From an uncultured Eubacteriales bacterium (GTDB taxonomy: Bacteria > Bacillota > Clostridia > Oscillospirales > Oscillospiraceae): 13,187 nucleotides of DNA. The stretch lies in contig CAJKNS010000042.1 in assembly GCA_905201305.1 (NCBI GenBank), forward strand, positions 1-13,187. The letters run 5' to 3'. The position numbers and the translations under genes are program-made. The notes under the pieces were generated by a model. That model ran no database searches. It saw only the letters and a list, made by a program, of their open reading frames with translations, and was not told where the DNA came from. This document shows, in pieces, positions 7,279-13,094 of the stretch; the first letter of the stretch is position 1, and each line of letters begins with the position of its first letter.

Positions 7279-7466
7279 ATATGATTCCAACAGATTGGGG
7301 GGGAGACAAGTGGAAATCAGCGGACGAAGTACCGGGACGGAGGACACAGTTCCCTTGTGCCGCTTGTCTCGGACTCTGCGCGCCATGGCGCAGAAATTGG
7401 GATACTGATGCTTCTTTGTTCTGACACTTCTCCTATTACACGGAAAAAGAGTAGGAGGAAAAGCCT
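7279..7466 (+). promoter_or_regulatory. Structured mgtE leader with a hairpin hiding the ribosome binding site
   Basis: Three structures are visible. GAGACAAG (7303-7310) pairs perfectly with CTTGTCTC (7363-7370) and encloses a smaller hairpin around 7342-7361. TCTGCGC/GCGCAGA (7375-7381/7388-7394) forms a 7-base stem. CTCCTA (7430-7435) pairs with TAGGAG (7452-7457), which covers most of the AGGAGG ribosome binding site (7453-7458). This is the form of a translation-control switch. The well-known M-box Mg2+ riboswitch core is not recognisable, so this may be a different sensor or a simple structured leader. Confidence 0.5.
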
Positions 7467-8831
7467 GTGTCGAACAATACCTTAGATACCCGGCAGCTCA
7501 TTGACGAGCTGAACGAGCTGCTGGAAACCAAACAGTTTGCAAAGCTCCATGAGGTCATTGCGGACACCAATGAGATGGACGTGGCGGAATTCATGGAGCA
7601 GCTGACGCCGCTGCAGCAGATTACCTGCTTCCGGACCCTGCCCAAGGACCAGGCAAGCGACGTTTTTGCGGAGCTGGAGCCGGAAACCCAGCAGAACATC
7701 ATCTCCGCCATCACCGACCAGGAGCTGAGCCCCATCATCGAGGATCTGTTTGTGGATGATGCGGTAGATATGCTGGAGGAAATGCCGGCAATGGTGGTCA
7801 AGCGTGTGCTGAAAAATGCCAAGCCCGACACCCGAAAGCTCATCAATCAATTCCTCAAATACCCAGAGGATTCCACCGGCAGCATTATGACGGCGGAGTT
7901 TTTGGACCTCCATAAGGATATGACCGTAGTCCAGGCGATTGACCGGATCCGGAAGCGCGGGGAGGAGTCCGAGCAGATTTACACCTGCTATGTGACCAAC
8001 CACAAGCGAATTCTGGAGGGTGTTGTCACCGTCAAGGAAATGCTCCTGAGTCCCGATGATACCCTCATTGAGGACATTATGGAGACGGATATCATCACGG
8101 CGTCTACCCTGGATGATAAGGAAACCTCCGCCCAGACCATGATGAAGTACGACTTCCTGGCAATGCCCGTGGTGGACAAGGAAAACCGTCTGGTGGGCAT
8201 CATCACCGCCGACGACGTGATGGACGTCATCGAGGAAGAGGCAACGGAGGATATGGAGAAGATGGCGGCAATTGCCCCCTCCGATCATCCCTACCTCAAA
8301 ACCAGCGTGTTTACCCTGGCGAAAAACAGAATCGTCTGGCTGATGTTCCTGATGATTTCCGCCATGTTTACCGGCAGCATTCTCACCCATTATGAGGCTG
8401 CATTTGTGGCATTTCCACTGCTGGTGACCTGTATGCCCATGCTCACCGGTACCGCCGGTAATGCAGGCGCCCAGGCAAGCACGCTGATTATCCGCGGTAT
8501 GTCCGTGGGCGATATCCAGCTGAAGGATGCGTTCCGGGTGGCGTTTAAAGAGCTGCGTGTTGCCATGCTCTGCGGTGTTGCACTGTGCATTGTAAACTTT
8601 GCCCGGCTGGCGGTCACCTATCCCGGCGAGCTGGCAACCAATCTTGTGGTCACCCTGTCGCTGTTCCTGATTATCATCATTGCAAAGTTCATCGGCAGCC
8701 TGCTGCCCATGCTGGCAAAGCTCATCCATGTGGACCCTGCCATTATGGCGTCTCCGGTGATTTCCACCATTATGGACTCGGTTTCCATGCTGCTGTACTT
8801 TAATATTGCGCGGCTGGTTCTGCGGGTATAG
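7467..8831 (+). CDS. mgtE: Magnesium transporter MgtE
   Basis: MgtE is a homodimeric Mg2+ channel in the inner membrane, gated by Mg2+ bound to its cytosolic domains. The 454 residues show the helical MgtE N domain (about 20-130), two CBS domains (about 135-260, e.g. YTCYVTNHKRILEGVVTV and AMPVVDKENRLVGIITADD), an acidic plug-helix region (EEEATEDMEKM, 256-266) and about five membrane helices (about 285-454). PMLTGTAGNAGAQAS (324-338) and DPAIMASPVISTIMDSVS (423-440) are family signatures; D437 matches the ion-selectivity aspartate. The start is GTG at 7467 with AGGAGG 8 bases upstream. It is a single gene with its own leader, flanked by RNase J and RNase Y loci. Confidence 0.97.
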   Translation: MSNNTLDTRQLIDELNELLETKQFAKLHEVIADTNEMDVAEFMEQLTPLQQITCFRTLPKDQASDVFAELEPETQQNIISAITDQELSPIIEDLFVDDAVDMLEEMPAMVVKRVLKNAKPDTRKLINQFLKYPEDSTGSIMTAEFLDLHKDMTVVQAIDRIRKRGEESEQIYTCYVTNHKRILEGVVTVKEMLLSPDDTLIEDIMETDIITASTLDDKETSAQTMMKYDFLAMPVVDKENRLVGIITADDVMDVIEEEATEDMEKMAAIAPSDHPYLKTSVFTLAKNRIVWLMFLMISAMFTGSILTHYEAAFVAFPLLVTCMPMLTGTAGNAGAQASTLIIRGMSVGDIQLKDAFRVAFKELRVAMLCGVALCIVNFARLAVTYPGELATNLVVTLSLFLIIIIAKFIGSLLPMLAKLIHVDPAIMASPVISTIMDSVSMLLYFNIARLVLRV

Positions 8832-8891
8832 GCGGTCTGAATGCGCAGGTTGCACAAAGTACGTGGGGCAGAATTTTGTGCGGGATCGCCT

Positions 8892-8920
8892 TTGAAAACA
8901 GCGTAAATATCCGATAAAAT
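8892..8920 (+). promoter_or_regulatory. Promoter of the 80-residue hypothetical protein
   Basis: TTGAAA (8892-8897), a 17-base spacer and TAAAAT (8915-8920) each match the consensus at five of six positions. Transcription should begin near 8927, inside the hairpin at 8923-8962. The region just upstream (8831-8891) can also fold: GCACAAA pairs with TTTGTGC inside an outer AGGCGGTC/GATCGCCT stem. Confidence 0.65.
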
Positions 8921-8922
8921 AT

Positions 8923-8962
8923 AAGCAGTGGAGCGGTCAAACGGCTTCACTGCTTATTTTTG
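8923..8962 (+). terminator. Intrinsic terminator after mgtE, overlapping the next gene's transcription start
   Basis: Arms 8923-8934 and 8944-8955 pair over 12 bases (one G-T) around a 9-base loop, followed by ATTTTTG. It can end mgtE transcripts. A transcript started at the promoter at 8892-8920 would begin inside the left arm and so could form only a shorter stem, which may let it escape termination. Confidence 0.75.
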
Positions 8963-8977
8963 AAAGGATGTGGATGA

Positions 8978-9220
8978 ATGAAACGAGTAAAGGCGGCATG
9001 CATCTGCCAAACGCTGCATTTCCTGCTGAAGGAGGATACGGACCCTGTGCTGGCACAGCGTTTGGTACAGGATGAGGTGGCAGCTTATCGGAAGCGGCTG
9101 GATGTCAGCGGCGTACGGTACCGGATTCTTTCGGAGGAGCGGCAGACAGACGGCTCCGTAATATTGAAAATCAAAAAGCAGTATAATCAGAGCCCCGTGG
9201 GGGATTATCTGGACGAATAA
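8978..9220 (+). CDS. Hypothetical protein, 80 residues
   Basis: No named family recognised. The protein is soluble-looking and charged, with two cysteines near the start (ACICQ, residues 7-11). A helical, acidic segment follows (about 15-38), then a basic, strand-forming segment (GVRYRILSEERQTDGSVILKIKKQYN, about 45-70) and a short end, PVGDYLDE. Its overall appearance suggests a small conserved cytosolic protein rather than a chance frame. The ATG at 8978 has AAAGGA about 9 bases upstream; two other nearby ATG codons are out of frame. It has its own promoter and terminator and sits between mgtE and RNase Y. A role with either neighbour is only a guess. Confidence 0.75.
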   Translation: MKRVKAACICQTLHFLLKEDTDPVLAQRLVQDEVAAYRKRLDVSGVRYRILSEERQTDGSVILKIKKQYNQSPVGDYLDE

Positions 9221-9265
9221 AACGGCGCTGGCAGCGGGAAAAATCCCTTTGCTGCCGGCGTTTTT
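9221..9265 (+). terminator. Intrinsic terminator after the 80-residue protein
   Basis: GGCAGC (9230-9235) pairs with GCTGCC (9251-9256), an inner GGG/CCC pair closes the loop, and outer AACG/CGTT bases can pair across an internal bulge. GTTTTTC follows. It begins directly after the stop codon. Confidence 0.75.
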
Positions 9266-9353
9266 CGCAATCGGAAGAAAGAGAACAAACCACAAGATGT
9301 TGTTTGGGAGGGAACCGGCGCATCCTGCATCTCTTAACATTTTATTCATTTTC

Positions 9354-9382
9354 TTGACATACACCCCCCAAGGCTATACAAT
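9354..9382 (+). promoter_or_regulatory. Strong promoter of the RNase Y gene
   Basis: A perfect -35 TTGACA (9354-9359), a 17-base spacer and -10 TACAAT (9377-9382, five of six) form a strong housekeeping promoter. Transcription would begin near 9389, giving a leader of about 100 bases with a small hairpin, GCTTGC/GCAAGC (around 9416-9432). The 17 bases 9348-9364 are also found inside repeat copy C (13157-13173). Confidence 0.85.
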
Positions 9383-9482
9383 ATAGATTGCGAATTAGTA
9401 CGGTGAAACTGCCAGGCTTGCCCCTGCAAGCTGTTAGATACCCGTTGCTTTTTTCTCAATATTTTAATATAAGGAGGTGTAT

Positions 9483-9497
9483 ATGAGAGAATGCTGA
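9483..9497 (+). CDS. Possible four-codon leader ORF (M-R-E-C-stop) overlapping the RNase Y start
   Basis: ATG at 9483 stands 5 bases after the strong AGGAGG (9472-9477) and is followed by three codons and TGA (9495-9497). This stop lies after the RNase Y ATG (9491), so ribosomes ending here could restart at the RNase Y start. It may equally be chance. The real start of RNase Y lies 13 bases from the AGGAGG, further than usual. Confidence 0.3.
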   Translation: MREC

Positions 9498-11038
9498 TTA
9501 AAGTTATTTTGACTCTGGTAGGACTTCTGGTGGGCGCAGGCATCATGTTCCCCGTGGCGGTGAATTACCGCAAGCGCACTGCCGAAAAGGAGATTGGCAG
9601 CGCCGAAGAAGAGGCGAAGCGCATTATCAACGAGTCCATCAAAAGCGCGGAAAACAAGAAGCGCGAGATGATGGTCGAGGCAAAAGAGGAAATCCACAGA
9701 AGCCGTACCGAGTATGATAAGGAGGTCAAGGATCGCCGCTCCGAGCTGCAGAAGCAGGAACGCCGCATTCAGCAGAAGGAGGAGACCCTGGACCGCAAGA
9801 CAGAGCAGTATGAGCGCAAGGATGAGGAACTCAGCCGCCGGCTTGCCAAGGTTGCAGCCACCCAGGAGGAGGTTTCCGACATCAAGCGTGCGCAGCTGGA
9901 AATGCTGGAGAAAATCTCCGGAATGTCCACCGATGAGGCAAAGGAATATTTGCTGGAAAACGTGGAATCCGAGGTGCGCCACGAAACCGCCATGAAGATC
10001 AAAGAGGTCCAGACCCAGCTGAAGGACGAGGCAGAGCAGAAGGCAAGAGAAATCATTGCCACTGCCATTCAGCGCTGTGCCGCCGACCATACCGCCGAGG
10101 CTACCATCTCTGTTGTGGCGCTGCCCAACGATGAGATGAAGGGTCGAATCATTGGTCGTGAAGGACGGAACATCCGTGCTCTGGAAACAAAGACCGGTGT
10201 TGATCTCATCATTGACGATACCCCCGAGGCAATTACCCTGTCCTGCTTTGACCCGGTTCGCCGGGAGATTGCACGGATTGCACTGGAAAAGCTGATTGCC
10301 GACGGTCGTATTCAGCCCACCCACATTGACAACATGGTGGAAAAGGCTCGCCGCGAGGTGGAGCAGACCATTAAGCAGGAGGGCGAGCGTGCTACCTTCG
10401 AAACCGGTGTGCACGGACTGCATCCTGAGCTCATTAAGCTGCTGGGTCGCCAGAAATACCGTACCAGCTATGGTCAGAATGTCCTGAACCACTCCATTGA
10501 GGTGGCACATCTCTGCGGACTGATGGCTGCGGAGCTGGGTGAGGACGTTGCCATTGCAAAGCGTGCAGGTCTTCTCCATGATCTGGGTAAATCCGTGGAT
10601 CATGAGATGGAAGGCAGCCATGTGCAGCTGGGCGTTGAGCTGGCGAAAAAGTATAAGGAAAGCCCTCAGGTTGTCCATGCCATCGAAGCCCATCACGGCG
10701 ATGTAGAGCCCCAGACCGTCATTGCATGCCTGGTTCAGGCAGCAGACGCCATTTCGGCAGCGCGTCCCGGTGCCCGGCGTGAGAACGTTGAGAACTATGT
10801 AAAGCGTCTGGAGAAGCTGGAGGAATTGACCAGCTCCTTTCCCGGCGTTGAGAAGGCATATGCCATTCAGGCGGGCCGCGAGGTCCGGATCATGGTCAAG
10901 CCCGAGGAGGTTACCGAGGACAACATGATTATCCTGGCACGGGATATTGCCAAGAAGATCGAAAACGAGCTGGAGTATCCCGGTCAGATCAAGGTCAACC
11001 TGATCCGCGAAACCAAGGCTGTGGAATACGCCAAGTAA
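9491..11038 (+). CDS. rny: Ribonuclease Y (membrane-anchored endoribonuclease, KH and HD domains)
   Basis: RNase Y starts mRNA decay by endonucleolytic cleavage at the membrane and is a hub of the Bacillota degradosome. The 515 residues show a single N-terminal membrane helix (about 4-22), then a long charged coiled coil (about 28-195) and a KH RNA-binding domain with the IIGREGRN loop (220-227). The HD domain has H334, the LLHDLGK motif (361-367) and AADAISAARPGARR (417-430). This is the standard architecture and length (~515-520). ATG at 9491 is the start because it gives the normal short anchor; AGGAGG lies 13 bases upstream. It has its own strong promoter and a terminator. No residue is obviously missing. 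Confidence 0.97.
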   Translation: MLIKVILTLVGLLVGAGIMFPVAVNYRKRTAEKEIGSAEEEAKRIINESIKSAENKKREMMVEAKEEIHRSRTEYDKEVKDRRSELQKQERRIQQKEETLDRKTEQYERKDEELSRRLAKVAATQEEVSDIKRAQLEMLEKISGMSTDEAKEYLLENVESEVRHETAMKIKEVQTQLKDEAEQKAREIIATAIQRCAADHTAEATISVVALPNDEMKGRIIGREGRNIRALETKTGVDLIIDDTPEAITLSCFDPVRREIARIALEKLIADGRIQPTHIDNMVEKARREVEQTIKQEGERATFETGVHGLHPELIKLLGRQKYRTSYGQNVLNHSIEVAHLCGLMAAELGEDVAIAKRAGLLHDLGKSVDHEMEGSHVQLGVELAKKYKESPQVVHAIEAHHGDVEPQTVIACLVQAADAISAARPGARRENVENYVKRLEKLEELTSSFPGVEKAYAIQAGREVRIMVKPEEVTEDNMIILARDIAKKIENELEYPGQIKVNLIRETKAVEYAK

Positions 11039-11051
11039 ATAGCGCAAAACG

Positions 11052-11079
11052 ATCCCCGCTGAGTGTTCTCAGCGGGGAT
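11052..11079. terminator. Terminator between RNase Y and the convergent glycoside hydrolase remnant
   Basis: A perfect 12-base stem (11052-11063 with 11068-11079) closes a TGTT loop 13 bases after the RNase Y stop. On the plus strand the T run is weak (TTGG). On the minus strand the hairpin is followed by CGTTTT, so it may serve both convergent transcripts. Confidence 0.75.
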
Positions 11080-11095
11080 TTGGTGATCTATGGGA

Positions 11096-11483
11096 TTAGC
11101 GGTAGGGACGAAGCTCTGCCGTCAGAAGTCCATAATGGGTAGCACCGGAATGGGGTGTGGGCATATCCATGGGTGCGGAAGGAAGCTCATAATCATCATC
11201 CTCGGGATTGCCCATGGCAGGGGCTTCGCCGTCTGCTGCCTGATCGGGTGCAGGAGGTGCGGGCATGCCGCCTTTGCCGTCGAACAGCGGATGGGCAATT
11301 CTCAGCCGGTTAATCAGGGTGGTGGCGATGGTGATCTCCAGACTGTTTTCGCCGGAATGCACCAGACTGCCCAAATCCACAATGCCGGTACGTTGATTGA
11401 CTGCCGGAAGGGGCTGACCGTTGACGGTGCCGCCGACCACCATGCATTCGCCGGTTTCAACATGCAGTTCAGCGCCGGTGCAT
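11096..11483 (-). pseudogene. Remnant of a glycoside hydrolase C-terminal domain, start frame broken
   Basis: The ~115-residue frame (from the ATG at 11443) resembles the C-terminal beta-sandwich of large glycoside hydrolases such as alpha-L-rhamnosidase-like enzymes. Visible are VNGQPLPAVNQ, a GIVDLG...SGENSLEI strand pair, IATTLINRLR and, at the very end, THYGLLTAELRPYR. A Pro/Ala/Asp-rich insert of about 40 residues separates the last two. Such enzymes usually have about 1000 residues, so the catalytic part is missing. Upstream there is a good promoter and ribosome binding site before an ATG at 11483, but that frame stops after four codons (M-H-R-R-TGA). Skipping one base at the stop would lead directly into the remnant frame (ELHVETGEC...). 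The family is recognised by pattern only. It may still be a small expressed protein. Confidence 0.5.
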
Positions 11484-11501
11484 GAAAATCACCTCTCTTT
11501 C

Positions 11502-11529
11502 ATCATAAATGACCAGGGGAAAATGTCAA
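11502..11529 (-). promoter_or_regulatory. Promoter facing the glycoside hydrolase remnant
   Basis: On the minus strand: perfect -35 TTGACA (11529-11524), 16-base spacer, -10 TATGAT (11507-11502). Transcription would begin near 11495, almost at the ribosome binding site AGAGAGG (11498-11492), so the leader would be only about 12 bases before the ATG at 11483. The -35 box lies one base from repeat copy B. Confidence 0.65.
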
Positions 11530-11530
11530 G

Positions 11531-11690
11531 GGCAATACCGCACAAATGCGTCTGCGGAGTCTGACGAGAGATTTTCGTCAGAAAAAGGTGTAAAACCGCA
11601 GACATACTTTGTGTATTTCAAGGTTTTACAAACGTATTTCTGGCGGAAAAGATTCGGCAGAATCCGCAGACGCATTTGTGCGGTGTTGCC
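11531..11690 (+). repeat. 160-bp inverted-repeat (MITE-like) element, full form (copy B)
   Basis: The outermost 28 bases at each end are inverted repeats with a single mismatch (GGCAATACCGCACAAATGCG... against GGCAACACCGCACAAATGCG...). Inside lie a second inverted pair (TCTGACGA with TCGTCAGA, near 11560-11582) and a third (TGTAAAACC with GGTTTTACA, near 11588-11630), so the element is made of nested hairpins. It codes for nothing convincing. The right end is 6 bases from the stop of the AraC-type gene, and the left end abuts the promoter of the glycoside hydrolase remnant. Copies at 7163 and 13095 show it is dispersed. No transposase is present, so a non-autonomous mobile element is the likely explanation. 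Confidence 0.8.
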
Positions 11691-11696
11691 ATAGGG

Positions 11697-12965
11697 TTAT
11701 TCTGTTATTTGGGCATTGGTCAGGTCGCGGAAGTCGCCGGGAGAGCAGCCGGCAACCTTTTGGAAGTTCCGGTACATGGTGGAGAGAGAGGCATAGCCAG
11801 AGCGGGCTGCAATTTCAGATAGTCCCCAGTCGGGATGCTGGATCATAAGCTGCTTTGCATACTGGACGCGGGTTTCAATTAGGTAGGTGGAGAGGGAGCG
11901 ACCGGTATACTTTTTAAAATCCGCTGCCAACAGGTTGCGGTTGATGCCGCAGTATTGAGACAGCATGGGAACGCCCAAATCATAGTCGGAGATATGCTCC
12001 GAGATGTACTGGCATACCTCGCGTACCCGCTTGGCGCCGGCACGGTCATCAAAGGTCTTGTGCCGACGGTATAGCAATTGCAGCAGCCGGTCTACAGCGG
12101 TCCTGAGCATTTGGGCATTGTCCACAGCCTGCATGACCGCATCCAGCATCTCTCCCTGATCCACATCTCTGGACGCCAAAACGCGGCTTTCCACCAAATA
12201 GCGGCTCAGACTGGAAACAAAAATCTGAATGCAGCGATGCAGGGCTTCCACAGAGCCAACAGCCGATTCCAGAATCAGCGACACGGTTTCCTCGCTCCAA
12301 TAGCCAGTGTCAAAGGTTGGCTGAAGCATTGCGGCAGCAATGTCACGGCTGAGACAATCAAAATGGTGGCTGTGCTCCTCAAAGGGGATTGCCATTTGGG
12401 CGTCCTGCTCCACATATTGAATCCGAGCCGGGGTTTGGATGAAGCTCTGATATTCCTCAAAGCGAATGATGGAATTATAGGCATGGAAGAAGTCCACGCA
12501 GTTTTCCTTCCATTCGCTGACGACAATACGATCCACATCCGGAATTCGGCGCAATAGAAGCGTCAGGATTTGGTGCAGCTCCGCTTGCTGGACGGAGATG
12601 TCGCGGCGATGGTGCAGCAGGACCAGCAGCCGTCCGGTATCAAGAAACAGATGGGCGCTGCAAAGCAGCTGAAACAGTCGCTGGCACTCCAGCAGTTGCT
12701 CCAGTCGTTCCCTGGAGAGATCCATGGGCAGCTCCAGTCCCTTGGTGGGGAGAAATAAAATGTGGATCAGTATGGCAGCGTCATCGGGACGCAGAAAGCG
12801 TTCCCGGCACAGCACATCCACGGCGGAGCGGTCTGTATGGGGATCGGTGTGGATTGCGCGGTCAAAGCAGGAGCCAATGCGCAGGCAGGAAATCCATTCA
12901 TCGATTGGCGCATTCTCCACATTTGGAGTAAGGCAGCTTTGGAGCAGACGTTCTGAAAGGTACAT
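11697..12965 (-). CDS. AraC-family transcriptional regulator
   Basis: The C-terminal ~100 residues form the two helix-turn-helix motifs of AraC/XylS DNA-binding domains: LGVPMLSQYCGINRNLLAADF (about 331-351) and LSEIAARSGYASLSTMYRNF (about 382-401), the second being the conserved signature. The remaining ~310 N-terminal residues match no sensor domain I recognise; they are helical, rich in Leu and Arg, and contain several cysteines, with no membrane segment. The frame remains open 70 codons upstream into the repeat at 13095, but the ATG at 12965 has GGAGGTG 6 bases upstream and fits the promoter near 13013-13041. The 422-residue length suits large clostridial AraC regulators. Beside a glycoside hydrolase remnant, control of carbohydrate use is an inference. 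Confidence 0.88.
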   Translation of the reverse strand: MYLSERLLQSCLTPNVENAPIDEWISCLRIGSCFDRAIHTDPHTDRSAVDVLCRERFLRPDDAAILIHILFLPTKGLELPMDLSRERLEQLLECQRLFQLLCSAHLFLDTGRLLVLLHHRRDISVQQAELHQILTLLLRRIPDVDRIVVSEWKENCVDFFHAYNSIIRFEEYQSFIQTPARIQYVEQDAQMAIPFEEHSHHFDCLSRDIAAAMLQPTFDTGYWSEETVSLILESAVGSVEALHRCIQIFVSSLSRYLVESRVLASRDVDQGEMLDAVMQAVDNAQMLRTAVDRLLQLLYRRHKTFDDRAGAKRVREVCQYISEHISDYDLGVPMLSQYCGINRNLLAADFKKYTGRSLSTYLIETRVQYAKQLMIQHPDWGLSEIAARSGYASLSTMYRNFQKVAGCSPGDFRDLTNAQITE

Positions 12966-13012
12966 GGGAAACACCTCCGATGCTTGGTATGCCGGCATAA
13001 ATCTGTTCGTCC

Positions 13013-13041
13013 ATCTTACCATGGATTGAATTGGGCTGCAA
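13013..13041 (-). promoter_or_regulatory. Probable promoter of the AraC-family gene
   Basis: On the minus strand: TTGCAG (13041-13036), a 17-base spacer ending in TGG, and TAAGAT (13018-13013), an extended -10 arrangement with modest consensus matches. The expected start near 13006 gives a ~40-base leader before the ATG at 12965. Weak promoters of this kind often need an activator. Confidence 0.5.
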
Positions 13042-13060
13042 CCGGTCCCAGGGGCTTTCT

Positions 13061-13084
13061 GTGAAATCGTATGTTCGATTTCAC
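13061..13084. promoter_or_regulatory. Perfect inverted repeat upstream of the AraC-family promoter (possible operator)
   Basis: GTGAAATCG (13061-13069) and CGATTTCAC (13076-13084) form perfect 9-base arms around 6 bases. It is centred about 66 bases upstream of the predicted transcription start, a typical position for an activator or autoregulator site. It lies between the promoter and repeat copy C, and is not part of the repeat. AraC proteins more often bind direct repeats, so another dimeric regulator is possible. Confidence 0.45.
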
Positions 13085-13094
13085 GCATTTTTAA

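Noticed and set aside
7279..7466. M-box, NiCo or manganese riboswitch in the mgtE leader
   Set aside because: I could not find the conserved core sequences of these classes; only generic hairpins and the hidden ribosome binding site are visible.
7482..8855. A 457-codon open frame on the minus strand opposite mgtE
   Set aside because: Antisense shadow of a well-supported gene; no domain or ribosome binding site seen.
9464..11047. A 527-codon open frame on the minus strand opposite RNase Y
   Set aside because: Antisense to RNase Y, Leu/Gly/His-rich shadow composition, no start signal.
11531..11690. CRISPR array or insertion sequence
   Set aside because: Only one pair of inverted ends, no regular spacers, and no room for a transposase.
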